In this document: one piece after another, positions 12,434-26,492 of the stretch | Position numbering within the stretch: position 1 is the first letter of the stretch | How the letters are laid out: every line of letters begins with the position of its first letter | Source: Adineta ricciae | Taxonomy: Eukaryota; Rotifera; Eurotatoria; Adinetida; Adinetidae | Assembly (NCBI GenBank): GCA_905250025.1 | Contig: CAJNOJ010000125.1 | Span: forward strand, 124,001 to 188,000 | Reading direction: 5' to 3' | Length of the DNA stretch: 64,000 bases | The notes under the pieces: generated by a model | The model's input: the letters and a program-made list of their open reading frames with translations, nothing else | Database searches by the model: none | Told to the model about the DNA's origin: nothing | Position numbers and translations under genes: made by a program

Positions 12434-14082
12434 TCAATTGAATCTTTGTATAATCGCGTGTTGAACACTTTGTAATTGGGTAGAAACTTTTGATATAGCC
12501 GCATACCGATGTAAGCCTTGGATATTCTGTTGCTGATCTAGTTGAAGAACTTTATTGACTTGATCGATCTTGCCTGTGATTGTTTGATCGAGTATGCATG
12601 ATATTAAAAGACTTTCGACATCTTCCGGTTGAATATTTAATTCTTGAGCAATGAAATCGATGCGAATTTTTGTATAAGGTTTGATTAGTTTAACGAGTAC
12701 TTTAGTACGTATCGTGCGTAAAAGGATTTCGATATGTTCGCGAATGAATTGATCGTCCATGATCGCTTGGCGATTAATTCGAAGAATAGATTCGAATTCT
12801 TTGATGTCATTGTTTTGATAAGCACCAACAAGATTGGTCATTGCTTGAATTTCCGGATCGGTTTTATACGGTTTAGCTTCTTGAGAATCGAATGGGTTGA
12901 TTGTTGAACGCATTAACATGTTCGCTAGGACGAGATATTTCAAACATGTTGTACGACGTGGTGAACCAGATTCGTCATAGCTTTTAAATGCTTCAAAGAA
13001 ATCTGTATGCGCTTTTTCATATTCTTGCTCTCGAAGATGCATCTTGCCCCCACATTCTCGTATCACACCTAAAGAGAGTCGGGTTAGACCAACAGACGTT
13101 GAAATTATGAGAACAAACCCATAATAAGTGGATGGGGAATGGCAGCTTTGATATGCAATGATAATTCATACAGTTGTTTTAATTTTTTGGTATTTTTTTG
13201 CGAAGTGTGCATTTGAATTTCTAATGCATATACTTCAAGTAATTGGGTGCCCTTACGTTGATCATCAATACCTGGAAAGTCAATCGTAGAGGATGTGCGA
13301 TCGAAGTTAATTTAGTGGTTACCTTCAGATGTTTGACATGACTTATGTAATTCTTTGAGAATCTTTTGTAACTTAGCATGATCTTGTTGTTCTTCATATA
13401 ATTTACCTAATTTCAGGTTGGTTTTGAACCAAAGTCGTTCGTTTTTCGTTTCCTTCAAGGCATCCAGAGTTGTTTCATAGAAATTTTGTAGTAAATTCAT
13501 TTTTTTCGATGTTGAAATGTAATCGAGAATCGAATTGATTGACTTTTCACTAACGTTCCGTGTAACAGCAGATTTGATATATTTCAACCTAAGAAATTCA
13601 AACAAACAATCATTAGTAGATGGATTCGAACTCATGCGCTTATATTGGCAAAGAATTGATTGAACATCGGTATTTATTGCATGGCGAAAAAAAAAACAGA
13701 CTCTGCTCAAGTAATGAAAACTGCTGCTTCTAATATAATTACAATTGTTCTATCTATGCTGGCCACCCCAGAGCGCTCTATGTTTGAAAGTGAATACTCA
13801 CAATTTGTTGTAGCACTTCAGCATTTCTTCATGATTTTCCATTTTGAAATAAATCTTCATCATTTGTTTCAGTGCTTTAAATCCCCAGTCGCCCTTTTCT
13901 CCACTTTTCTCTTCTAATTCTAGCACTTTTTTGAAACTTTCAATAGCAGCAAGTGGGTCGTCCTCTTTTAAGGCCTTCGAGTTGTAATATTGATTTTCCA
14001 GATCAGCATCGGGCTCTTCATCGGTATTTTCGTAATCGAGATCGAAATCATCATTGTCACACATATCGTCATCGTCCGACAT
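12434..14082 (-). CDS. COPS2: COP9 signalosome subunit 2
   Basis: Scaffold subunit of the COP9 signalosome, which removes NEDD8 from cullin-RING ubiquitin ligases. Exons 13802-14082, 13323-13588, 13119-13271, 12434-13068; 444 residues, one longer than human CSN2. The acidic N terminus [17 protein letters not shown] and the helical-repeat core ([84 protein letters not shown]) are near-identical to the family; the PCI domain occupies the last 150 or so residues ([41 protein letters not shown]). The IP6/cullin-contacting acidic-basic N terminus is kept. A bare 3.5 kb lies upstream, divergent from the G-alpha-s gene. Confidence 0.97.
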
Positions 14083-17000
14083 TTTTCTTTGCTACTAATT
14101 TGTTTTAGATCTGAAACAAACAATGTCACATGTATTCTCAAAATTTTCAATAAAATCAAACTTGTACAACTCTAAAATAATGGTACGAAAAAAGTAATCT
14201 GACTTCATGCGACATTCAAAGACGTTTCCATGAACGTTTTCATCGCTATGCGAATATTTTACTGTCCAAATTCGCTGGAAATTACGTTAAATCCATCGGA
14301 AGAGTTGAACAATAGTTGATCAATGCAAGCAATCATTTTATGAATAGCAGAAATTTGTGAAATGAGACAAAAAGAAGAAGAAAGAACGAATGGAATAAAA
14401 TATGGAACGGCTAATATTCCATTGGTGCAGATCATCAACAAATCAAATGTATTCATTCAATAGATAGATAGATGGATGGGAGGGAAAAGGGCCAGAGATG
14501 AACTGACTTCTTCGATCTGAAATTCATGATCATTGACAACATTTTATATTGAATTCTGTGTGCTAAACATTTTTGCACACAGAAGACATCTGTGAATGAA
14601 AAAATCTCGAATTTCTTGAAAGACAAGTTCTTCAAATTTCACAAAATACGGTGCTTGGTGCGACGCCATGATCGGAATATTCTACGCGAATTTATTATGA
14701 AATTCGTTTGCACATTTCGAAGCAATCTCATCCTCCTATTTCAATATGTCGATGAAAGTCCTACTGGTTCACAAACACTTCAATTTTTAAACCAAGAGCT
14801 GAATGAGATGCATTCAACATGAAGACAAAAAACATGGATTTACAAAAGGCAAATATGAATGTTTTTCAAATGTTTCATCGAGTAGACGTGAATGACTTTA
14901 ATAACAATTGTACTTCTTTTATGACGAGAGAAAATGATATAACCTCCTCCCTAGATTGAAAGACCCGGGGTCTTCTAGAATGTCTTCGCATGTAATACAG
15001 ACAACAGGATCTTCTAATTAGGAGAGTCTTATTTAGTACCATTTGGTAGAAAATAAACATTAAATAACGCAAAACTTCTTCGATTTGTTGAATTTCATCA
15101 AACAATTACAAAACTGTGAAAGTATATAAACATACGGTTTAGCATAAAATCAGTGTTGCAGGAAGGCAATTTTATTTATTCATACCTATAATTCATATTT
15201 AAACATAAATACACCTATATAAGTGTGTTATAGTTAGGTAAGACCGAAACAAATATTTTCTTATCTATTTCTACCAATTCTTATTTTTACGGGAAAATGT
15301 ATAAATGGACTATAAATTTATCAAATCAAAACTACATTTAGTCTCACTATATACTAAGGCTTTAGTGTTCTTTTTGGTCGTATCTTCTGAAGTTACAATA
15401 GACAGTGGAATCTTCATTTATATCCGAACTCGAATTAGGCAACTCATAAAAGAGACATGTTTTAATGATTTTTCCATAACTTCTATCGAACTTCCTTTAT
15501 AAAGGGGTCTTCTAATTTAAGAGGATCTTTCCATATTTGGGACGGTTTAGTTTAAATCACGCATACGTTTAACCAAATCTTCATATGAGTGAAACATGCA
15601 TTTTTTGATGAATGATTCTATAATGATGAACAAAGTAAATGTTATATATTTTTCGTTAAGTTCGGTCTTTTCATATAAAAATATCGATCGAAAAAATAGC
15701 CGGATTCTGCGAACTACTCTAAAAAAATGAGACAAACATGTAAATCTCATTCGGAATCGAAATGCGTTCATTAGTACCAAAAATTTTGGATTTTAAGTAT
15801 TATTTAATGAATTTGTATGACAACAGAGAAATATCGGACACCGTCAAGGTTTATAATATCTTATATTGAGTATTATATACAGATGACGCCATAGTTGTAA
15901 ATAGCATCGTCCGAAAAGACTAAAACCAAGGTTGTAGACGTCACTTTTCATATCCTGTCGAATGGACCAACACATTTCGAAGTTAAAATTTTGTCATATG
16001 CATTCTAAGTTGGTAACATCATAAAATCTCTCTCAAAATAATAGTCGACAAACTCCACAACATATTCTACTTAGCAACAAAAAATCATTTATTTGCATGG
16101 TCAAAGTGAACCTTATGAGAGAAGACATAGGATGTTTGGAATAATATATTTTCTACGTTTCAGATTCATAGTTATCAATGAGCACAAGAAATTATTGTAT
16201 CAAGATAGAAATTTACGAAATAGAAGCAAAAGGGAAGTAGATAAGATCCTATTGGTGTAAATGCAACGCGAATCAACTTTATTTTGACAAGAAAAGAAAG
16301 AAGAAAAGACGGATATGGTAAGAACAAGAGTAGAGTAAAAGATTCTTTCTCAGAATCAGACTAAATCTCCTACAGGGAAGTAGCATAAGTAGTTTGCTCA
16401 TATGTATCGGGAGAAAAAAAGAATGACTAATAGAGCTTTCGTCGTACGTCATTGCTTTTTCTTATAAAACTCAATATATATTTGTCATGGTCATGTAGAT
16501 GCATAACTTCGATAAGTAAAATATTGCTATGTCGCCTATTATTGAATGACGGAGTATTTTACTGATTAGTTCTTTTTTTTTGAATCCGATTTAGTAGTAA
16601 GACAAATCGCCTAAGAAATTTTCAGTACCTAAAACATGTTCGAGATGATCTCTGATCAATGTAGGAGTTATGGTTATATTTAGTAATCTTTAATGATACA
16701 TCATCAATCATTTGTGATAAAAGTCATCTTAAGAAAGAAACTTCAGTCGATCGTAGATCAATACAAAAGGCGATTCAGGTAAGTCAGCGTCGGGTGTCGC
16801 GACACATTTCTTTATCTTCCTTTCCTTATTTAGCTTTTGGCATATTTGAAAAGTTCAAGTAGATTTTAATCGACATCAACCTCTCACTAAGTAAACAAAC
16901 AAACAATCTGAGGATATTTTCTCTACTAATCTTGCCAAGATATTTTTAACCCTAAACCACTTGATGTAATTACCTAAAAATAGTCCGTTCTTAGACAGAA

Positions 17001-17646
17001 GAAATTTCTCTATTTATCGAAGATCTCAAGTAGTTCAAATTTAGACATGTACGAGACGAAGGAGGTCGAACAAGTAAACGATCAGAATAAGTTTAATGCA
17101 CTTTTTTTCATTGTCATGATTTAACAATTTGAAAAATAAATTAGCCGAGATATTTTCTCATTATTCTGATTGGTCACTTGGACTAACTAATAAAATAGAA
17201 ATCGCACGCGTTCGTTCGTTATAAAAATAAAAAGGTAAAAATAAAAAACATCGACTTAAATTTTCTTTTTTCTATTCTCGGCATCGTTTCCCCCCCGAAG
17301 TGAAATCAGTTTCACGGACTTTATCATATTCATCATATGCGAAGTGCATAGATGTTTAACGATTCACTTCGAGCTGCTTCTTGTCATAAATTTTCGTTTT
17401 CGTATATACATACACATCAATCGTCGAGTACACTTGTAAAACCCTATTCAATAAACATCATCTGATTTGTGTTTCTGTTATTTTAGATTCCTTTCACATC
17501 TTATTGTATTCAGATATCGACTTAGCGAAACAAAACTCTCACTTTCAAACTTTTTATTTTTGTCCATGTATGTTTCGTTATAAATGACGAATCGGCCATA
17601 CGAAAACGATAATAATACAATAAATAAATTACTTGAAAAGAACAAA
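14083..17646. other. Long divergent intergenic region between COPS2 and G-alpha-s
   Basis: About 3.5 kb, the longest gene-free stretch of the window, between two divergent genes. It must include both promoters. No frame shows a recognisable domain. Short related motifs built on GGTCTTCTA/GATCTTCTAA occur near 14969, 15009 and 15505, and a 15-base perfect inverted repeat (AAGACCC/GGGTCTT around one G) lies near 14960-14975; these may be remains of an old non-coding repeat but no terminal structure or target-site duplication could be defined. Confidence 0.5.
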
Positions 17647-19850
<2,204 letters not shown>

Positions 19851-20749
19851 TTTGTCTTTCGAATTCTTTTCAATTGTGCTTATTTTTTTCCTTTCTCGTT
19901 TTTATCTGCTGTTTTTCCTAACGAAATTCAAACTAGTTCTTCGTTCTCGTTTCTTTTTTCCTGTTATGGAGAAGAAACCCAACTGCCTTATTATTAATAC
20001 GTTCTATTTCAAATCAATCCGCCTTGTGCTCAATTCTTTTCTTATTTGAACAAGAGAAAAAAACACTGTCTAACAATATGTAAATGAATTCTTCATGGTG
20101 CTGTTCATTTTCTTGTGAGTTCGATTCCTGCCTTAATCTGTGTACAATTCAAATCATAGTATCATTCTCTCTTCTTCTTCTTCTCGTACATACGCTTTCA
20201 GTGACTGTCAAGACGAGATCCATCCAGAATTCGAATCTCGACTGACGTGTCTTCTCTCATATATTTTGGACGCAATAGTCATCGGTTGTTTTGTGATCTG
20301 TCAACATGTGTACGATGACCTAAATACCACTGAAACTGTTTTCTTTTAATATTATCCTTCTGTTTTTTTTTGTATTTTTCAAAACGATATTCACGTGTTA
20401 TATAGAGAACATTATCTAATTAGAATTCTACTTTCATCCTTTTTTTAAATTCAGCGTCTACGATCTTCTGCCTTTTTCTCTCTTTTGCTTGCTCACTTGA
20501 TCTCGCTTTCTTTTTTTTTACTGTCGCTCTTTTTTTCTCTCAAGAAAACAAATGTATTTGTATTTTCTTTCTCTTTACTCTTTTCGTGCTGTATCTGTGA
20601 ATGTGTGTGTCTTTTTTAACTCCTTGAATGAAGTTTTTTGACACGCACAAATAAAGAAAAACCAGAAAATAAGATATTAGTAATAATAAAACATCTATTG
20701 TAATAGAACATATCTTTTTTTCTTTTTGAAAAAGTCAACTATGTACAAA
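19851..20749. other. 3' flanks of G-alpha-s and the 163-residue minus-strand gene
   Basis: About 900 bases, pyrimidine-rich, between two converging 3' ends. An AATAAA hexamer lies near 20650, fitting the plus-strand transcript. No coding or RNA gene seen; a TTCGATTCC string near 20119 is not in a tRNA fold. Confidence 0.5.
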
Positions 20750-21241
20750 TTAGATGAAGGCATCGATCTTCTCTTGCATATGTTGACGAAGTTCATATGC
20801 CAATGCATTGGTTAGTTCGAATGCCGTTTGCAGTGCCATATCTCGTTCATCCGGTTGATGTTGGGCGCGTTCGGCTTGTTCGATTAAATGAGAAATGGCT
20901 GCTTGTTGTAAATAGGTAGATAGTAAATGTTTGTGGAATACTTTCACGAACATAGGTACATTGTACAGTTCCTGCATTGCTTCAACGTTTGATTTGTCAA
21001 TACAGTAGATGTAATAGATTGTATTGAAGATGGTCAGTCGTGTGTCAACAATCGCATGTTCGGATTTCGGGAGAAAGAGGTGTAATAGACGACTTGTGTT
21101 AAGACGAGATGATATATGATGGAAACATTGATCTTTATTTGTATATCGACGGAATAATTGAGAATCAAAAAATCTTTCGAAATCTTTATACTCGTTTTCG
21201 AGATCGAGTAATACAATTAGAGATGGATGAATAGTAGACAT
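20750..21241 (-). CDS. Hypothetical protein, 163 residues
   Basis: Single uninterrupted frame of 163 residues. Not recognised. The protein is mostly helical in character, with a leucine- and aromatic-rich middle (RLTIFNTIYYIYCIDK) and a glutamine/glutamate-rich C-terminal helix (AELRQHM-type). No signal peptide or membrane segment. The ATG lies only 31 bases past the stop of the B-box gene on the same strand, and the sequence just before it (TTTTTAACTCTAG then ATAAATG) looks like a splice acceptor; a TAA overlaps the start, so it cannot be a read-through of the upstream gene. This suggests it is the second cistron of a spliced-leader operon. Coding status is supported by length, composition and clean start/stop, not by homology. 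Confidence 0.6.
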   Translation of the reverse strand: MSTIHPSLIVLLDLENEYKDFERFFDSQLFRRYTNKDQCFHHISSRLNTSRLLHLFLPKSEHAIVDTRLTIFNTIYYIYCIDKSNVEAMQELYNVPMFVKVFHKHLLSTYLQQAAISHLIEQAERAQHQPDERDMALQTAFELTNALAYELRQHMQEKIDAFI

Positions 21242-21272
21242 TTATCTAGAGTTAAAAACATAGAATGTCTTC

Positions 21273-22520
21273 TTAACGAATACGTCGTTTGTCATTAAGA
21301 AATACAGATAAATATTCATACAGTTTAATCCCTTCTTCAAAACAATAACGCGCTCGAACTTTATCACATTGTTCTATGTATCGATCACCCGCATTTTGGT
21401 ATTCATTTATAGTGTCAAGACTCCATTGGACCAGAAGGCGTTGTACATTTTCAAACATTGCTCTTATTTTTGGATAACGTCTGAAGACATAACTACGATC
21501 TTCATCGTCTTCAAATGACTTACCTTGGATATATACAAGAGAAATACTGTCGAATTGACACAGTTCATCGAGTAGAGAAATTCGTTCATTTGCCGATGAA
21601 TTAGTTATATCGACAAAGACTGTTGTTTGTTCCATGGATTGTAATTTATTGAGATAATCGTCTCTTTGATTGAAAAGTTCTATAGGATGTTTGGTTAGTT
21701 TTGGGAGAATTTCAATTATTTGCGATTGATTTGTAGGACATAAATGAAGAACGGCGAGATGTTGACTTTTTGTTGGATCAAGAAGAACTTGTTGTTCATG
21801 GTTCGTTTCTCTTTCTTCCTCTTTCAGTATTGCAGCTGGTTCATGAATTTCTAAACAAGTACGTTGAGGAATCACGTTATCATTCGTATCAGTCATAGTT
21901 GATTGTGTTTCATCAAGTTCATCATCATAACTACAATGGACATTTTCTATTTCACTGCACGACGCAGCGGTCAATTCCGAGATTGAAGATGGTGAAAACA
22001 ATACTGGAGCTTGTGTTATGGCTACTTTTAGGAAATAGATCGGTAGTATTTGTTTGTCCTGCATCAATTTGATATCAGCTGGTGCTTCGAATTGTTGTCG
22101 AATAGTTTGTAACTGTTCTTTCCATTGATTAAGTTCTATTTCTGTGAAATCATTCTCCTGTCGGCCATCATGAAGTTGCTGAGAAAATTGCTGCAACACC
22201 GTTTTCATTCGATTGTTATACTCATTCAGTAACTGTCGGAGTTCGTCACGAGCTATCTGTGCCGAATGTTGGATTTTGAGAATAGCATCATGTTCCCATA
22301 CGTCAATCTGAGATAACAAAGGATGTTCTTGCGGTTTTTCGTGAGGCTTGAACGATTGTTTTAAATTCTCATACTCCTGTTCGATATCATTCAACTGTGT
22401 TGACAACTCAGTACGATGTTCCAAGACATGTTCGACACAATAGTATCTATGACAACCATCGCATAGTAGTACCCAATTTTTACAACCACATTTGATACAT
22501 GGCTTTTTCTCGACAGACAT
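21273..22520 (-). CDS. B-box-type zinc-binding/coiled-coil protein of a bdelloid-like family
   Basis: Single-exon gene, 415 residues from the ATG at 22520 (MSVEKKPC); an in-frame ATG at 22571 would add 17 residues. The N terminus has a compact zinc-binding pattern: CIKCGCKNWVLLCDGCHRYY followed by CVEHVLEH, like a B-box 1-type finger. A coiled coil follows (about residues 40-150: TELSTQLNDIEQEYENLKQ, WEHDAILKIQHSAQIARDEL), then an acidic low-complexity middle and a folded C-terminal segment ending YLSVFLNDKRRIR. I recall large families of this architecture in bdelloid rotifer genomes, function unknown; that recollection is the basis for the taxonomic hint. No RING or SPRY domain. The gene directly downstream starts 31 bases after the stop. 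Confidence 0.72.
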   Translation of the reverse strand: MSVEKKPCIKCGCKNWVLLCDGCHRYYCVEHVLEHRTELSTQLNDIEQEYENLKQSFKPHEKPQEHPLLSQIDVWEHDAILKIQHSAQIARDELRQLLNEYNNRMKTVLQQFSQQLHDGRQENDFTEIELNQWKEQLQTIRQQFEAPADIKLMQDKQILPIYFLKVAITQAPVLFSPSSISELTAASCSEIENVHCSYDDELDETQSTMTDTNDNVIPQRTCLEIHEPAAILKEEERETNHEQQVLLDPTKSQHLAVLHLCPTNQSQIIEILPKLTKHPIELFNQRDDYLNKLQSMEQTTVFVDITNSSANERISLLDELCQFDSISLVYIQGKSFEDDEDRSYVFRRYPKIRAMFENVQRLLVQWSLDTINEYQNAGDRYIEQCDKVRARYCFEEGIKLYEYLSVFLNDKRRIR

Positions 22521-23317
22521 AATACTTCTGAGGTGTTCGCGATGCAAATGAAGTGAAATGAAATTTGACACTTTTTATGTTGTCAGTATGATTGAAAAAG
22601 AACCAAGTTCTTTTTTTTATTCTGACTGTGAAATAATAAATTACTTCAATATTGACATCGATAGCAGAGTAATAGGAGGAAAGACACGAAAGATTTTGTG
22701 CAACACTTGGTTTTTGATGTACAAGTGGCACACTTGTCTTTTAGCTATTTGTTCGTTTTTCTCTGCCAAGAGAACAGTACTGTATTCATTTCAGGCGTAT
22801 GTTTATGCAAAATAACTGTTTCATTCATGGTCATTAGTTTTGTATCTGGATTAAGTTAAACCGTGAAAAAACAAAAACAATTGTTTCGCTTGATTAGACA
22901 AGATTATTAACGTAAATAATGTTTTTTCTACTATGAACGAACTTAGCTATCGTTCTACTAAGGTGCATTTCAAAATATATCAACTCCGTCGATAGACTGA
23001 TGATGTCTTACAAATATTTACCTACATATTGAATCGTAATGATTAAATGCACTCAAATATTGGTCTTTTGTCGATAAGGAATGTTTCATTTTAATATTCT
23101 GAAGATCAACCGATCTTGTGTTTCATTAATACTGAATTATTAATTAGAATTGACAAAAAAAACGAGAGATTATACACGTTATTGATACACGGACGTGAAA
23201 ATGCGAAACGACATACCATCCCGAAAACTATATGCATATATATTTATTGAAATTTAAGAGAAAGAGAGAAACAAAACTTTCGAGATTGAATATCATAGAG
23301 AAAAGAGAGAAAAAATC
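22521..23317. other. Intergenic, upstream of the B-box gene and downstream of the sHSP gene
   Basis: About 800 AT-rich bases with no supported exon; includes the B-box gene promoter and the sHSP 3' UTR. Confidence 0.5.
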
Positions 23318-25447
23318 TTAATTATATCTAATCGATGATTGCTCTTGCATTAATTTTGCAGTGATATGAAGCTTACCATCGGGATGATATTGCGATGCTA
23401 AGCTAGAGAAATCCGTATTTGATGGTAAGGTTATTTGTTTGTAAAAATATGCTCGTGTCGATGATGTAGGTGGTCGTTCAATATTATGTTCAGCTTGAAC
23501 AATAAGATCATTGCCATTAACCGAGACTTTGATTTCATTGGGTTGATAGTTATTTACGTCAAGTTTCATTTCAATACATTTCTGACCGCGATCATCGGTG
23601 TAGATTTGCGGTTGAAATGCACTTCGATAAAATGCTTCCGTATTGAAATCACGAGCAAATAATGACGTATCACTACTAGGAAATCGATCATTCTTTTGAT
23701 CGCTTTGACCGCTTCCAATACGTCGTGAAAATTCGCGCACTTCAAGATTCCGTGATGATGCTGGTGATAAATTTCGACCGCCAAGACTAAGGCTTGTGCG
23801 AAAGCGGTCTTCATCGAGACCTTTAGCTATCGATGGACTACCAGAACGATGGTGTTCAACTTCATGAGAGGATTGAACGCCCGATGTTGGACTTGAACGA
23901 CGGTGATGTGTTTCACGGTGTGTTTCGGTAAATGTTTGTTCTGTTACATTGTCGAAATCACCACGTGTCGATGAAGGAAATGTTGTTCGCGGTGGCGAAT
24001 AGTTTCTTGAGACGCGATATGTATATGTTGGCTTACTCGGTTGGTTGATCGAATCTGCTACAGTAGAAGTAGTAAAAGCTCGATTGAATGGAATTTCATA
24101 TTCGTGTGATTGATTATTAGTACTCGATGAATACGTATTGGTAGTATTACGACCGAAGTCACTGTTACCAAATGGTCGGTCAAAAGTTGAAGTACGCGGT
24201 GGACCTGAAATGATCAATGTTTGTGTTTTGAAAGAGCCCAACAAAGAAAGTATTTTCTTTACTTGGAATTCGTTCGTAAGTATTCGTAGTACCACCACCG
24301 AGTCGTCTTGTCGATGTGTATTCGGTTGAACTTCGTTGCTGTGTAATTCCTGGTGTTGGTCGTTGAGATATGTCATAATTTGATAAGAATTTCGACGATG
24401 TTCGACCATCGTCGATCAACACGTTCGAATGACGTGATGAAAAATCAACTTGCATTTTTGTTGTCGTTGGAAATGTTACATGCGGACTAAAATGATTTCA
24501 GAGGTAAAAAGATGGCAAAAAATGACATTTGAATATGTTTCTACCTATGTGAATCAACATCACGAGGTAATTCAAACGATTTTTCAATAATCTTTTTGGC
24601 TGTACTCTAAACGATCAAAAATATGTAAATTATCTTTCGTCGAAAAAGGAAAATAACATCAATTTATCTTACGTCATTATGATTTTCAATATGTTCGCCA
24701 TAGACGACCAACTTATTTCCATCGACACGGATGTTCACCTAGTTTAGAAATGAAATGCTTTTTTCCTCGAACAAAACCAGTTTATCTTCACATACTTCAT
24801 TTTGACTAAATCCTTCAATATTAATATGGACTCGAAATTTCTCTTGACCGCTGATTGGATCATTCACCCATTGTACACTCGTGTCATGATTGCGAATACG
24901 TTCCTGTACACGTTGTTCGTTAGGAGTATTATTAAAACTGTTTATTGAACGTTCAATAGGGACCGACACACGTTGACTGAACGGTGCATTGAATTGATCA
25001 TTTCCTCGACGAGTTTCTTCGTGTATAGTTCGACTTTCTGAATAGCGTTGTGAACACATACTCACTTGATTCTTATAACTCAAGCACAAATCTAGAGAGA
25101 GAAAAAGTAACCGTTTCTTTTTGATATCATTTGTACAAAATGTATGACTATATGCATTGAATATTTGGCCTTGTGTCTCTTCTTTTTTTTTACTCAATGA
25201 ATATAGGTAAAAATAAGAAAGAAAGAAAGCAATAATGACGATAATGATAGATTGATTTTTATCATTGCTTGTCTTTAACCCGATTAACAACGCTATAGAT
25301 GGGCATACAAGTACGCAAATAGTTTGCGAGCGATTCATACACTAGATACAATCTTTTCTTTCCCTTTAGCCGCTCGTTTTTTGCTTAACGATAAATAAAC
25401 AATGAAGAAAAGTTTTTTTTTTTTGACAAAGACATCTTACCGCTCAT
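23318..25447 (-). CDS. Small heat-shock protein with two alpha-crystallin domains
   Basis: ATP-independent chaperone family member. Exons: 25441-25447 (only ATGAGCG), 25091-24796, 24738-24673, 24606-24545, 24486-24263, 24204-23318; 513 residues, far longer than the usual 150-250. First alpha-crystallin domain about residues 70-145 (SGQEKFRVHINIEGFSQNE, VNIRVDGNKLVVYGEH, KSFELPRDVD); it stops after the LPRDVD strand and lacks the usual second half. A long Ser/Thr/Arg-rich, presumably disordered linker follows. Second domain about residues 400-500 (CIEMKLDVNNYQPNEIKVSV, NGNDLIVQAEH, KQITLPSNTD, YHPDGKLHITAKL) looks complete. Tandem-domain sHSPs are known from flatworms. An alternative start is the ATG at 25059 if the 7-base exon is not used. 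I see no clear heat-shock element upstream. Confidence 0.85.
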
Positions 25448-26492
25448 GTTTGTGCTTTGCATAAAAAAAAATAACCAAACGGTATCTTTTGCGTCTACAT
25501 CGAAGCCTGTCGAACAAGGGAATAGTTTTACCAATCACTGCTGATCAGTCAAACAAAAACCTACACGTATAAGAATAGACTATCAGTATGGATGCATGTT
25601 TTTCATTGATAATACATAATAATAATAATTTCTGCGTATATATACATAGGTTTATTGGCCAATAAACGAGAAAAAAACAAGAAAGAGTTGTGTAGGCGAT
25701 ATATTTATCATGGATTAGATATTGTATTTCAGCCGATGCTAGAATTTAGTCATACATAACTCATTGATCGAGAGGTGATGAATAAGAAAAATTATAGTTA
25801 AAGAAAAAAAAAGCCAAATCGATTCTTCTCACCCTTTTCTTTCTTCACACTTACATGCCCAACATTCACCACAAGAAAAGGAGAGAAAAAGAAAATAACT
25901 CCATGGCTTTTTTAAACTCACAGCAGAGGATACTTTATTTATTCTTAGTATTCGCGTTCTCTTTTCTCTTCTCAGTCTTTTTCACATATTCAATACTCTA
26001 AACTTCTTGCTCTATCATTTATTATAAAGCATTGTTAGAAATTATGACTTTCGAATGTATCTGAGCGAAGCAATAGCGACAGCATGTGGTATGAGTCATT
26101 TATTTTTCTCTATTCGAGAAATTTCGAGAAGTAAATTTACATTTCATCAATAGATCAATGTCTAATAAAGCAAGTTGTATGAATGTTATTAGAGTCAATA
26201 AGACCATAATTTAAATATGATCATCGGCGAAATGAATCGATAGTTTGTTTTGGATGCTTACTTTGATATATAGCAAGATTGGACGATAATTTTCGTAGAA
26301 CACTTTTACAATTTGCCTTTTCTCTTCGTAAGAAAATAGAAATGAAAGCAAAAGACACACACTCGGGTTAATATTCAATAAAAATCATCACAGATAAATC
26401 AAAGTCTTAAATAAGAAGAAGAAAAACGATGCACACATCCTTGATGAACATGTACATGATTCACCAAAATAATTATTGTCGATTCGTTGTTT
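25448..26492. other. Intergenic between sHSP and USP19 genes
   Basis: About 1 kb, AT-rich, holding the sHSP promoter and the USP19 3' UTR. No repeats of GAA/TTC blocks at heat-shock-element spacing stand out, and no other gene is visible. Confidence 0.5.

Noticed and set aside
20115..20130. tRNA-like TTCGATTCC string
   Set aside because: The flanking bases do not pair as a T-stem and no D- or anticodon arm is present.
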